DNA of 64,000 nt, from contig JALECJ010000258.1 of NCBI GenBank assembly GCA_023515745.1, forward strand, positions 438,501-502,500. Reading direction: 5' to 3'. Of this stretch, positions 1 to 11,811 are shown piece after piece. The notes under the pieces were generated by a model. It ran no database searches and was not told the origin of the DNA. It saw only the letters and a program-made list of their open reading frames with translations. The stretch's first letter is position 1. Every line of letters starts with the position of its first letter. Source of the stretch: Amoeboaphelidium protococcarum (Eukaryota; Aphelidiomycota; Aphelidea). The translations under genes and the position numbers were made by a program.

Positions 1-218
1 CTGACGCGTTTCTACTGAGCAGTTTCTTCATCACTTTCACTTTCGCTGACACTCACATCACCGACCTTATCGATATCAGAGAACACATCCTCAATATTAC
101 CGCCAACATCAGCATATTCATTATCATCCTACGCTTTATCTTTCTCAGAATATCTAGAGTTTCTAGCCCTCTTTTGTGAACTCGAGCCTTATGCGCTGAT
201 AAAAAATTTGTCCTTCAT
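1..218 (-). CDS. RRP9: RRP9/U3-55K-like protein, N-terminal part (runs off the left edge)
   Basis: The frame starts at the ATG complementary to 216-218 and stays open to base 1 when TAA/TAG are read as Gln, so only about 72 residues are visible. They form a basic, Ser-rich start followed by a very acidic stretch and then DEETAQQKR. In the U3 snoRNP protein Rrp9/U3-55K an acidic N-terminus is followed by a similar ETA-x-EKR/KLRLAK segment just before the WD40 propeller, which would lie outside this window. The family role is binding U3 snoRNA during early 18S rRNA processing in the nucleolus. Assignment rests on this short N-terminal pattern; another acidic nucleolar protein is possible. Confidence 0.5.
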
Positions 219-393
219 ACTATTCAGTGAGCGGTTTTATACTTTTTCAAGATCGAATAATAATAATGAAGAGAGAATTAAAGAATTTTGCACCAATCCT
301 TTGCAACATAAGATTATATTCCAGACATTTTCCTTTCAAATTATTCACACATTTAAGCAAGCAATATATATTCATTAGCATAAATACATACAT

Positions 394-1695
394 TCAAACA
401 CCAACAGCCTCGGAAGTCATAAAAATTGGCTTTATCATACCCTGTCTCTTCTCATCAAAGACGCGGTAGCTCTCGCCAATCTTGTCGAAACTCTCGACAT
501 GAGACACCATCCACTTCAAATCAATTTCCTTGCTCAACATCTTTTCCAACAGCATTGCCCAATGCTTCTGGCAGTGCAATTGACCAGACTTCAGCACAAG
601 TCCTTTTTCCATGATGGCGCCGATTGGGAAGTGGTTTGCGTATCCAATGTACACTCCAATGATTGACACTGTGCCACTCTTACGCACCAACTTGATACAA
701 TCAGTCAGCGCGTCAATAGAATCGGTCTCAATTCCCAGACTCTACTCAATGAAGTGAGTGAACGTCTTGGAATAATCAAATCCAGTGGCATCAATCACGC
801 AATCTGGCGCCTTTCCACCCAATAGCTCTTTACACTTCTACAAAGGATTTCTCTCCTAGCTAGCATCAACAGTCATAAAGTCCAAGTCCTTTAGTGAAGG
901 ATGATCATGAACCAGTCTCAGGCGATCAGGCACGCGATCAACCATCACCACTTTCTCAGCCTTGAACAGAGTCTTTGCAAAGTATCCGGCTGCCAAACCG
1001 ATAGGACCGCATCCGTAAACCACCAAAGTCTTGTGCCACTCATCGCTGCCAATGTCAGAAAATAAGGCTGCCTGATACGCGGTCGGAGCAACATCAGATA
1101 ACATGATTGCTTATTCATCGCTCAAGCCACCATCAGCCTCAATCTTTGACTCTGGCAGTTTCAACAGATTCACATCAGCCAGAGGAACGCGAGCATATTC
1201 AGATTATAGACCGGGATAGCCTCCAGTCATGTGCGAATATCCAAACAAAGCAGCAGTAGCACCACCGTACATGCTATCCTGCACCTTGGATGGATTAGTG
1301 CAGTCGCAGTTGCTGAAACGTCCCATTTTGCAAAAGTCACACTGACCACACGCAATCACAGCACTGATAGACACTCGATCACCAACCTTGACGTTGGATA
1401 CCTGAGAGCCAACTTCGATGACACGGCCACACGCTTCATGACCAAGAATATCACTCTTCTCAGTCTCAGACACCACACCATGATACAAGTGCAGATCAGA
1501 ACCACAGATGGTGGACACTTCAATGTGCACTATAGCATCCCTTGGCTCTGTGATCATTGGCCGTGGCACAGTGTTCACTTCAACCCTCTTCTTGCCTTTG
1601 TACACGAGAGCCTTCATCTTTTCAGTCTTGCTCCACAGCGGCTAAGAGGCAGTCACGCATTGTCTTTGATATCCCACAGTCTCTTCTAATACCAT
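394..1695 (-). CDS. Zinc-dependent alcohol dehydrogenase family (formaldehyde-dehydrogenase-like)
   Basis: Single exon of 433 codons ending at TGA. The medium-chain dehydrogenase layout is clear: catalytic-zinc region CGSDLHLYHG and GHEACGRVIEVG, the four-cysteine structural zinc loop CGQCDFCKMGRFSNC, then a Rossmann NAD-binding turn VVYGCGPIGLAAG. The segment between the halves (GGLSDE-TAA-AIMLSDVAPT) matches the family pattern LSDEQA..LSD..PT, so the TAA sits where Gln is expected. The closest group is the S-(hydroxymethyl)glutathione/glutathione-independent formaldehyde dehydrogenase branch; the substrate cannot be told. An internal Met at 1617 (MKALVYKGK) is where homologues usually begin, so the first 26 residues may be an extension or untranslated. 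It is divergent from RPN7 across a 780-bp spacer. Confidence 0.85.
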
Positions 1696-2475
1696 TTTTT
1701 TAAGTTTAATTGTCCTGATAGTTATTATTGATGTGAAAAAGAGAGCTAGAGTGATACATCCGTCATATTTAAATCATTGCAGCCTATGGGCCATGACTCT
1801 AAACTTCAAACAATGAGTCACTTTTGATATTGATGCTCCTTTACGCGTAAACATATGATAATTTACTTGACAATTCATTTTAAACAGTATAACTTGCATC
1901 AATTGTTCAAGTATTTATCCCAGCGTAGGCTTCATAGTACTTTAGCAATATTGTCTCAACACTTGACTATATCAGATTCTAATGAACTAGTCATTAATTT
2001 GTTGCGTGCCTAAAAGCTATTTTTCAACCCACTATGTTTCATCTAACCGTTTTGGATGATTTCAACTCATGGGCATTACTGCAAATTAAAAGAGTTTTAT
2101 GATACATTACTACCATCAACTAGCGACGTGTGAGGAGAGTTACGCTCACAGCGAATCAAGCCTTTAACACATGCGCAACAAAGCAGCCTGTCATAATGGA
2201 CTATATAAGCACTCCCTCTGTACTCGACAGCAACAGAACACGAGGAAAGCTTTCTTATCACTTAAGCGCGTTCGTTCTCCTCCCTGTCTGTCTCTCATAA
2301 CATTTCTCTTCCCTCGCTCTTCCTCATCAAATTCTCTTTTGGGCCGTTTTGAACTTTCCCGTTCCGTTCCTCCTGCTGTAGAATTCAATCTCGTCAGCTT
2401 TATTCACTTCAACCACTATTATTATTCTAAACTTTTGTATCTCGATATAATTATTGTAATAATTAGAGAAACAAT
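1696..2475. other. Intergenic spacer between ADH and RPN7
   Basis: About 780 bp between two divergent starts, so it should hold both promoters. It is AT-rich, with a pyrimidine-rich block at about 2270-2400 leading into the RPN7 start. I see no conserved element I can name and no open frame with coding character. Confidence 0.5.
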
Positions 2476-3687
2476 ATGGTTAGTACAGAGACTTAATAAA
2501 ATAAGAAAAAGGAAGTTGTGGATGCTCCAGTTATGCAATTGGCTCAATACGTCCATGTGCTGACGTTGGACAAGTAAGGCGTTGACGGTCTTGATGCAAA
2601 GAAGGTTGCTGCCCAGTAAGAACTTTTGAAATAGATTCAGCTGTATAATATGGCTCCTCTTTACCAAAAATTAGGTCAGTCAGCGTAGAAGTAGTTATTA
2701 ATTGGCAAGTATGACTAGACTCTGTATGAGAAGATGGTAAAGGTGAATGAAGAGCAAATCGCCGCGTTCAAAGACAAGCTGTCCGATGCTGAGAAGAATT
2801 ATGGTGAGAGTGAAGTGTATGAAGTGTTGATCGATACTGCCAATTACTTTGCGCTTATCGGGGACAGGGAGAAGGCGGAGACTGCTTACCATATCGCTTA
2901 TGATAAAGCTGTTGGAAGTGGTGCCAGGCTGGATATAATCTTTTCCCTCCTGCGTATTGGACTCTTCTTCAATGATCATGACTTGATTACTCGCAACCTT
3001 GTCCGCGCTCAAGATCTTATTAGCCAGGGTGGTGACTGGGATAAGAAGAATAGATTGAAGGTGTATGAAGGTGTGTACAAAATGTCAATCAGAGACTTTA
3101 AAGGTGCGATTGAGTTACTACTGGATGGTTTAAGTACGTTCACTGCTACTGAGTTATTATCCTACTAAGAGTATGTTGCATACACTCTGGTGTGTGGTCT
3201 GCTGACTCTTCCACGTGCCGAGTTGAAGAAGAAGATTATCGACTCGAGTGAGGTGTTGGAGGTTATTCACAAGATTCCCGACTTGCAGGTATTTGTGTCG
3301 TCTTTGTATGATTGCAAGTATGATGTACTGTTCCAGAGTCTGTGCAATGTTGAGTAGATGATGTACCAGGACAAGTATTTGAGCAGTCATTATCGTTGGT
3401 ACGTGAAGGAGGTGAGAATCTTGGCTTATCGTCAGCTGTTGGACTCTTACTCTTCCCTCTCACTCTCTCAGCTGGCCAAGACTTTTGGTGTGAGTGAAGA
3501 TTTCATTGACCGTGACATTAGCAAGTTTATCGCTCTGGGAAGACTGAATTGCGTGATTGACAAGGTGTCCAACTTGGTGCTGAACAGGAAGAATGATACT
3601 CGCAATCATTTGTACACTTAGGTGATTAAGCAAGGAGATTTAGTCCTGAATCGTGTGCAAAAGTTGTCCAGAGTGGTCAACATGTGA
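2476..3687 (+). CDS. RPN7: 26S proteasome regulatory subunit RPN7 (PSMD6)
   Basis: Single exon, 403 codons, ending ...LSRVVNM-TGA. The N-terminus carries the helical TPR-like region (NYGESEVYEVLIDTANYFAL, GDREKAETAYHIAY) and the C-terminal half carries the PCI/winged-helix domain (SLSLSQLAKTFGVSEDFIDR, FIALGRLNCVIDKVSN) finishing in the family's GDLVLNRVQKLSRVVN. Length is close to the usual 380-430 residues. The protein is a lid subunit of the 19S regulatory particle. At least nine TAA/TAG codons are in frame, including within conserved helices, and reading them as Gln gives one uninterrupted protein. The ATG at 2476 was chosen because the frame continues without a break from it; a Met further on lies inside conserved sequence. 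Confidence 0.95.
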
Positions 3688-3755
3688 TTGCTTCTTGGTG
3701 TTGTTGTATCAGTGGTTAGTGCTCCTCTAATCTGTATGGCGTTTAATAATGTAAG

Positions 3756-3780
3756 AGTGAAGAGAGAGAGAGAGAGAGTA
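3756..3780. repeat. (GA)n microsatellite in the RPN7 3' region
   Basis: A run of alternating G and A about 25 bp long lies downstream of the RPN7 stop, between the convergent RPN7 and RPB2 genes. Simple-sequence repeat; no function implied. Confidence 0.8.
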
Positions 3781-3933
3781 ATGACTGAATATTTTGTATG
3801 AAAGCTGCCCTCAGTTTAACAAATACCGCTTTTATTTATCATTATTATCAATAGTATTGCGAATATACTGCAAGGTATCTCTTAACTACCTGCAACTCCA
3901 CTTTCAATCCTTCATACTTGCACTATGCTATAA

Positions 3934-6900
3934 TCATTGCTCGTCAACTACAATGCGAGGTGCAATGTTCATAGACATCAGCTCTTGGAATAGCAACTTG
4001 GTGGCATAAGGTAGGTGGATTTGACTAATCTGAGTCTTGTTGTGGCAAATACGACACTCATACGAATTCTTGGACAGGTTGGCAATGCACATTAGTCCAC
4101 ATAGATCACAGACGTGGACACGGAATGCATCAGATACGTCAAATAAACGCTCCTTCAAGAACATTGCTGCTCCATGCGCAACAATCACATCGTGCTCCAT
4201 CTCACCAAAACGAAGACCACCATCACGAGAACGTCCCTCCACCGGTTGACGAGTCAGAATCTGAACTGGACCACGAGCACGAGCATGAATCTTGTCATCA
4301 ACCATATGCTTCAGTCTCTGGTAGAAAGTAGGTCCAATGAAGATGTTGGCAGCCAACTTTTGACCAGTCTATCCATTGTACAGCACCTCGAATCCTCTCT
4401 TCTGATATCCACACTTGGCCAGCGCATTACTAATATCTTCCACAGTCACATCAGTAAACGGTGTTCCATCTCCCTCATCCCCAGTCAGCGCAGACACTTT
4501 GCTCAGCAGACATTCGATCAGATGACCAATAGTCATCCGCGAAGGAATGGCGTGTGGATTTATGATGACATCGGGGACGATGCCATCAGCTGTATAAGGC
4601 AAGTCTTCTTACCTATACAGCATACCAAGTACTCCCTTTTATCCGTGGCGAGAGCAATGCTTGTCTCCCACCTACGGAATTTTGACACTTCTGACCCTAG
4701 TCTTAGTCATTTTAAGATCTAGGTCATTAGTGGTCAGGAGTACTTGGTCCACAACGCCATATTCCGTGGAGCGCATGGTAGCGGAGCTATCACGTTTGAC
4801 GTGACGTGCCGTGCGCTGACCCAGCTCTTCAGAGTCTACAGGAATAGGTACAGTCTTTCCCACGAGGATATCATCTCCGCTCACTCTAGTGCCAGGAGGA
4901 ACTAGACCGTCCGCGTCCAACTTTTCGTAATTATTTCCACGTCTAATCAGAGTATCGCGAGGATTAGGCTTCTCAATCTCTTCCAACTCCAGGGCACCAA
5001 CCTTCTTCACCTACTCAGTATATGTACGGAAGAAGAAGGATCTGAACAGTCCACGGTCAATGGCACTCTAGCTCATAAGGATGGAATCTTCTTGGTTGTA
5101 TCCACCATGACAAGCAATGGCGACAATAGCATTCTACCCAGCAGGAAGTTCACGATAATGCAAATGCTCCATAGCGCGAGTCGTCACTAGTGGCTTCTAA
5201 GGATAGAATAGAACAGATGACAGAGTGTCCATACGCTGCTGAAAGTTTGTCAGATACACACCAATTGTCTACTTGGACTGACTGGCAGAATAACAATTTC
5301 TAGGAGACTGATTATGGTCGGGGAATGGAATAGTGGATGCAGATACACCAAACATTAGAGATGGATGCAGCTCACAATGAGTCCATTTCTTCAAATCAGG
5401 TTGTCCATTCATTGCTCTCATCTTTGACTCGACTAGATCCTCAGGCGTCATACTGATCAGTGCCGTTTCCTCTTCCTCAGTATCGATATACTCCACCACA
5501 CCATCAGCAAGTAACTGATTCCACCCAATCTCCTTCTTCTCCAATAAACTCACATGGTTCTTGGTAAGCACCAGAGCGCCATCTTTAACAATAAATAATG
5601 GACGACAAACACGCCCACTATCAGTGTACAGTCTCAACTCTCGGTCTCTGTAATCACGTACAATCGACACCTCCTGTGAGAGATCCAGACTACGTCTCAG
5701 CTACTTCAAATTCTCTGCAAGCATATCCGGATCACGGTGTATACCCACCCAGACACCATTCACAAACACTTTGGTCGCACCACCAATGAAGGATGGATTC
5801 ACATCGGCCAGATTCTCCATGGCCCACTCTTCTAGAAACTCCAAGACGGGAGATGTTGGGGATCCCACGGAGACGTACGCCATCAGAGCCAAATTCTTTA
5901 CAAGTCCACACGCCTAACCTTCCGGACTCTCTGCCGGACACACCATACCGAACTAGGAATTGTGCAACTGTCTTGGCTTGGCCAACTTGCCCTCTCTACC
6001 AATAGGTGCGTTACATCTTCTCAAATGACTCAGAGTACTAATATAAGTGTAACGATTCAACACCTGACTAACACCGGCTCTCGTAGACATGGCCTTGGAC
6101 TAATCGCCCCAATTACCAGTTGCGATAGAGTACTTGAGACCGCTAGTAATGATCTAGTGCTTGACAGCTAACGGCAAATTAAACTCTCTACCTTCATTGA
6201 TGCACTTTTACAAGTACTTGCCCACATCGGTGGTCAACTTGCGGAACAACATTCTAAACAAGCCGCCCAACAGAGGACCAGCCAAATCCAATCTCTTCTT
6301 TGCAAAGTGATCACGATCATCCAGCTCTCTTCTCTCAAGAGCACATTACAGCAGACGATTAATCATATAGCCAAAGAAGAAGGCCTTCTTACTCTCTGAA
6401 TGCTCCTCCACTCCTACATGAGGCAGAAACTCCTTCTATAGAATTTCGCGCGCATACTTTATACGCTACTCTCTCCTCACACCGACCGTAGTTCCACGTT
6501 TGCCTATGAAATCCAACGCTACATTCTAATCTTGAATGGTGAAAGCCTCTTCAATGCACGGCTTAAGTAGATCAAGCATTTGCGTATCCTCAGGATCATA
6601 GACAATGTGAGACAGAATATCCTTATCCGCGACAACACCCAATGCTCTGAACACAATTCCAATTGGGATATCCTATTTAATGTATGGAATCTGACAGCGA
6701 ATATACTGTCCAGAAGTGCCTTTGTCAGCCAGTCTGGACAACATTTTGACAAAGACGGCTGATGCATTCTTACCTCCACGTTCCACTGCAGATCTAATCT
6801 CGGCCGTGTAAGAGTATGGACTAGGGGGACTCTTGGCAAATACGTACACTTAATTATTAGCCATACGCTCTTGGGCAATCAACACCTTCTCAGAACCATT

Positions 6901-7458
6901 AATGATAAAGTATCCACCTTAATCATACGGACACTCACCCATGCCCATCAATTCATGATTCGACGAAGAGCTGAGGGCGCAATACGATGACTTTACCATC
7001 AGCGGCACCTTGCCCAAGAAGATTCTCTCATACATAACCTCATCCTCCTACTCCAGGTGCATTTCATTAACATTTACAATTCCCTGGTTCAATTCATGAT
7101 TTGGATCCGCCACGTACGTAGTCTTTTTGATATCAATGTACAGAGGCGCAGCATACGTTAGATTTCGCAATCTCGCCATACTAGGCAACAATGGCGTGGA
7201 CATCCCATCCTTCTCCGTATGCAGCGGCTTACTCAAATACACTTATCCAAACTGGATAACGTGACGGCGAGTAACATCGCCCTCCTGCCCAGAGAACTGA
7301 CTATTACTTTGCAGCACCAGTTGTGAGTGCTCATCAACCAATTCCTGCATAGTGTTCTAAATGAATGAGTCGAAAGAATCCAGCTGCTATCTCACCAGCC
7401 CCTTCTCCTCAAAGAATGATGAAATAACCTGCCAACAATTTTCCTGCGTAATGTCCAT
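3934..7458 (-). CDS. RPB2: RNA polymerase II second-largest subunit RPB2
   Basis: Single exon of 1174 codons with TGA as stop. Diagnostic Rpb2 blocks run in order: the N-terminal [12 protein letters not shown] region, [12 protein letters not shown], the active-site region [73 protein letters not shown] and a C-terminal CDLC...CRIC zinc clamp. The last 80 residues match Pol II (Rpb2) rather than Pol I or III subunits. The TAG at 4672-4674 falls at the invariant Gln of KIP-Q-VGDK and another lies at the Gln of SPEG-Q-A, direct evidence of recoding. Length agrees with the usual 1170-1225. The start (MDITQENCW) is the first ATG after an in-frame TGA-free leader. Confidence 0.97.
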
Positions 7459-7924
7459 CTTTTTAAAGGTTATTAAATAGACGGGGTATATTATATAATG
7501 AAATTTTTCGTTGTAATGGAATGGATTTTACTATTATTAAGGGAGCGTTGACGCACTAGCATAACGAGAAAAGAAATTTTTGAGATCTGCCGCGAGCATA
7601 TTTTTCATTCGTTTTCATGTTTCAATCTCTGCCGTTCCCGATCGGCGCCCTTTATGAGTACGGATCTGCGTCATATTATTACCTCTCGGAGGGGTGGGTA
7701 TGCAATTGCCTGAAAGTTGATATATCTCGCGTTTGTTAACCATCGGTTGAAATTTAATTGCAAAGAAAATGTTTTACATTGGTTTGGAGTACTATGCATA
7801 GTATCAATCTCAAAAAGTTGCTTACATTTGCGACAAATTAAAGATTAGTACTTAAGTCCAGCGAAGAACTTTGTTTTTCGGCGAATAACTATGACGATTG
7901 GTATCATCCTGCTCTTCTGCCATC
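7459..7924. other. Spacer upstream of RPB2
   Basis: AT-rich sequence upstream of the RPB2 start and downstream of the next minus-strand gene. It should contain the RPB2 promoter; no identifiable motif or coding frame was found. Confidence 0.4.
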
Positions 7925-9590
7925 TCAGCCTTTGGTCCTCCTCGTCGCAATCCACATCTTCTCGCTCACTAATTTTGCAGCTTCCTCGACGACTTAATCT
8001 TCTGGTTTGAACTCATACACCACTGACTTTGGCTCCAATCCAGTTTATGGTAATCCAAACTGACTCTTTGAGCGCATTTTATTGGGCGATGTAGATATGG
8101 GTTTCGTCTTCAACTTCTTCTATGGTGGTATCCGTACAGCTGGCTATGCAAAAGGTTTATATCCAGATTGCTTCTCAACATTGCGCGTCAATTAGACTCC
8201 AGGCGCTTAAATCTGTGGCTTGCGCTTTTACTACTCTTTGCTGAAACCAGCTTCGTAAGGAATGCTAACGGAATACAAATCAGTATAGAATTCTTTATAC
8301 TTGAAACTCTTGTCATACTTGAATGCAGTTTCAAAGTTGGAAGCACTTGGTCTTTTACGTCTCACCAGAGATTCTAGACTTCATAGCATTAATTGCATTC
8401 AAAGTGATGTGGAATGGCTAAAATTTCGATTCAGGAGCTATATTGAATAGTTGAAGGCTATTCTGATGAAAAAAATACTGCTAGATTGTATACAACAGAC
8501 GCGTATACTCATTCCAATTCTCTGTTATCTTTGAGGGGACCAGTGAAACCATTTTGATTGGCATGCACGCGGTAACGATTCTCTCATAAACAGCCTGCAG
8601 ATCTTGCATTTACTCGGAGGATAACACTGCATTGCTCTTCTTCATTTTTGCCGATAGATTATTGTTATCAAATGAAAACATCAACAGCAGGTCCAAGGAA
8701 TTAATCATGCCTTAGATCAGCTAATTAGAGTCGAGGAACTAACAGGCGTCGATCTTTGTGAACTTGACATAATCTACTTTATGAGATATGAACTTTCCGG
8801 ATTACATGCTTGAAATAATCTTATTAAACGATTTTTTTGGATTAGAATTTAACTGAATTTTAATCAGTTTGATGTAATTGGCACAGAATTATCGGACATA
8901 AGAGTTGTAACGAGCAGGCAGACGCGCAAAAGGAACTCTAGCACCACGAGCATTGATCAGCAGCTGTTACACAACCATATGCAGCTAATTTCCTTCCTCA
9001 ACCTTTTGGCCCCCGGCGCCTGGTTAAATTGCGATTGCAAATGGGTTTAGATGGCAGCAGAATAAAAGATATGAGCTATAGTAGTTAAAGTCAAATGGGG
9101 GACACTACTGTACGTATATCGTGATTCGATTCAAAAAACTTGTACAAATACAGCTAAAGCATGGCATTTCCCTCAGGCATCAATCTCCACATCTCAAAGC
9201 AGAAATTAAATAAATCTTCTCTGTAAATTCTATTCACGTTGTCAATCTTTGACAATTATGGTTTAGCAGTTCAACTCAAGTTTGTTTATAATCTTGTGTA
9301 TGAAGCAAATTCATCTTCAGAGGTACTATGTGTCAAGTCAATTCAGAATTTCATTAATTTTGCAACACCAAGCTAGTATATTTTATTTAATATTTTCTAG
9401 TAGTTCTTGCCAGAACCTGTATTTGTAGTGTTAATAACCCAGTTCTCAATACACCATAATGGTTCAATTAAATCGAGTGTTTGCTCAAGCAACGAGAACA
9501 CAAAGTGATTCGCCAAGATAGAGCTCTGGATAAATATGTACAGTATAGTAACCGATTTTATATTGTCGACGCGTAATATATTTCGCACGA
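7925..9590 (-). CDS. Unrecognised multi-exon gene (helical protein), exon limits uncertain
   Basis: Minus-strand sequence reads as coding over about 1.6 kb in several blocks. Block one (about 9250-9110) encodes an RIYREDLFNFCFEMWRLMPEG-like helical stretch. Block two (about 9005-8350) is a 200-residue open stretch rich in Leu, Lys, Asn and Gln. Block three (about 8340-7925) is a basic, Pro-rich tail with KKLKTKPISTSPNKMRS and ends at TGA. Blocks one and two can be joined in phase by a GT-AG intron whose acceptor is at about 9006. The change of frame between blocks two and three needs another intron or a frameshift that I could not place. I do not recognise the family; an endocytic ANTH-type adaptor is a weak guess from the helix-plus-NPF layout. 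The 5' end is unknown. Confidence 0.35.
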
Positions 9591-10350
9591 ATGCTGTGAA
9601 GAATGTTGTGATTAAGTTCTTTACCTACTGTATTCAATTGACACGAAACTATTCAACTTAAGCCTTCATAAGCTTGACCCATTTATCACACGTTCCCAAC
9701 TCTCACTACTAAACCATGACAAAATCAAACTTGTACTTTATGAGTATTCTATTACAGCTTTTTAAAACAGCTTCTTTCCACCGATAAAATTAATGATGAG
9801 GCGCACAAACAAGCTGCGCTTACCGTACAACAAAACTCGACTATAGTGTCGTTGAGTTGAGTTGCTCTAGTCGTCTATCGCGATCATATTGACAGATTGC
9901 ACGTAAGCATCCTCTAGTTAATCAATGATCATTTCACAAAATTTTATGGAGTGGTAAACCAGTCCTCTAGTTGATGAAAGGCAAGAAGGTCAGTGCAGCT
10001 ATCAATAGGACACAGCTTTGACACTCGCCCACTAAACTTTTCTAAAGCTAGAGCAATCGACCCGTTCCTTAATAGGACCGAAAGGGTGAATAAAGTCTAG
10101 TGTACCGTTATAGTATCCTTAGTGATCAAAGGTGCCTAAACACTCATGAGAGTGCATGGACCGCGCGGGACAATCACGACAAAATTTGTGGGTAATACCG
10201 CAATGCGCGTGTGCTATTCCAAGAAGGCCTACAATGGGCGTAAATGAGGTGCTTAAACCGGTTGCACCTTTCGCCTCTATTTTACGTAACAAGTACACTC
10301 CTCGCTGAGTATATAGTATGGCTGTGAGAAATATTTTTGTGGTTTTGACT
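9591..10350. other. AT-rich stretch upstream of tRNA-Arg(TCG)
   Basis: No frame with convincing coding character on either strand. The stretch at about 9990-10320 is less AT-rich and may be transcribed, but I cannot assign it. Confidence 0.3.
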
Positions 10351-10422
10351 TGCCGAGTGGCGCAATCGAAGCGCGTAAGTCTTCGGAGCTTAAGGTTGTC
10401 GGTTCAAGTCCGGCCTCGGTCG
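10351..10422 (+). tRNA. tRNA-Arg (anticodon TCG)
   Basis: A 72-nt cloverleaf: acceptor arms TGCCGAG/CTCGGTC (first pair mismatched, second G-U), D-arm GCGC/GCGC, anticodon stem TAAGT/GCTTA with loop CTTCGGA giving anticodon TCG, and T-arm GTCGG-TTCAAGT-CCGGC. A run of seven T at 10426-10432 is a Pol III terminator. It reads CGA arginine codons. No intron. The imperfect end of the acceptor stem leaves some chance of a decayed copy. Confidence 0.8.
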
Positions 10423-10425
10423 TAC

Positions 10426-10432
10426 TTTTTTT
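10426..10432 (+). terminator. Pol III T-run after tRNA-Arg(TCG)
   Basis: Seven consecutive T four bases after the tRNA discriminator base, the usual Pol III termination signal. Confidence 0.7.
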
Positions 10433-11006
10433 GGTAGTCCAAATCTATAGTGTCTCGGCAAAGTAACAATCTGGTTGTACGTTAGATGATGGTTGAGAAA
10501 ATTGAAGTGATGGCATCAACTAGCAATAGATTTGGGATGTCGAATGAATTATTTTTATCTCGCGATGAAAGGAATAAAATAAATAGTAATTGGCTTATAT
10601 CTCTTTCTACTTGCTCTACCATAACGCCTGATTAATATCAACAACGGACACCGTAGATGTCGTACTCAAACCAGACTCTCAAGTCTTGGTTCTTGGATAA
10701 ATCATGTAATCAAGGGGCTGGAACGTTAAGTAACGCCGCTTTTTCTGTTTAGAAGTTTTTGATCAATACTACTAAATAGAGATTATCACTTAATTCTCTT
10801 TCCCTCATTTTGATTGATTACTGATATAAAAGTAGAGTGTAGAAGCAGAATCTGTCCACTCCTGCAGTCGTAATTCCTCTTGGCGCACAGACATCTTAGT
10901 AATCCCTTTGTAGAAGACTCCAAGGACGACAGCGACGCGATCACAAGACGATGTCTAACGCGAATGTAATGCTATATTCTCGAATAAATATCTAGTTTAT
11001 TATTGA

Positions 11007-11811
11007 TCAAAATTCGTGGTAGATAGTAAAAACAAAGAGCAAAAAAGCAAGGCACTTCTGGTCAAAAAGGTCCTCGGAAAAGAAGTCAAGGGACCCTCCT
11101 TCAAAAGTCGTTCGCAGCGTGACTTGCCAAAGAGATAGCGCGGCGGCAAAAAACCTAGAATAGATGTATAGGCGGCAGAGGAGAATGAGGAAGCTCCTCT
11201 GGTTTTTATAGATCTTAATCCGTCGGTGCAGCTTGGCAATCTCCGTCGGTATGTTGAGCGTTTTGGGGCTTTAGTGCCCGGAAATCGCGGATGCTACCTG
11301 AGAAGTATTCATAATGTAGTGCACGGGGTTATGGTATTGTAAGCACAGAAGACTGAAGCAATCTACTAAGACTGTCGTGAAAAGAATTCAGTCATAAAAG
11401 ATATCAAACCGCAGCGCTTATCGAAGAAGTAAAAGTTAATAGTGGTTGCTCGGCCGAAGGATTAATTGGTTGGTGATCTCTGGTATTATCAAGTGTCATT
11501 AAGTAATATCGGCAATTAAGATCCAGAAGCTCCATAGAAGCTCTTGACTCTGAACTATAATTTCTTCTCAGTAGTGAAATATATTCGTACGTAGTCTTTC
11601 GTTGCTCTTTACTTACAGCTATAGCCGTGTATATTAGCTATAGTAGTGTCGTCCCTTGGAAACGTTTGTACGAAATCGTTGAAACCAAGGTTATAGAAGA
11701 TAGTGTATATAAATAGACTTCATAGTAACAGAGAGAGTTAAGAATCAATGAATATCATATCGCACTCCTTATCAGTAGATTAATAAAGTGATAATAGAAT
11801 TAACATGTCTT
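11007..11811 (+). CDS. Open coding-like exon, possibly the 5' part of the Myb gene
   Basis: With UAR as Gln this frame is open for about 270 codons. It begins basic (KEQKSKALLVKKVLGKEVKG), then reads APLVFIDLNPSVQLGNLRR..VERFGALVPGNRG, which has the alternating strand/helix feel of a BRCT-like domain, though this is a guess. No ATG opens the frame near its 5' end, so an upstream exon is needed; further coding-like frames lie at 10485-10820. It is in the same frame as the ATG at 11805, and the intron 11812-11915 would splice it directly onto the Myb/SANT exon. It may therefore be the N-terminal half of that protein rather than a separate gene. Confidence 0.4.

Noticed and set aside
394-7458. 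Apparent strings of short broken ORFs suggesting pseudogenes
   Set aside because: The breaks are TAA/TAG only; reading them as Gln gives complete conserved proteins ending at TGA.
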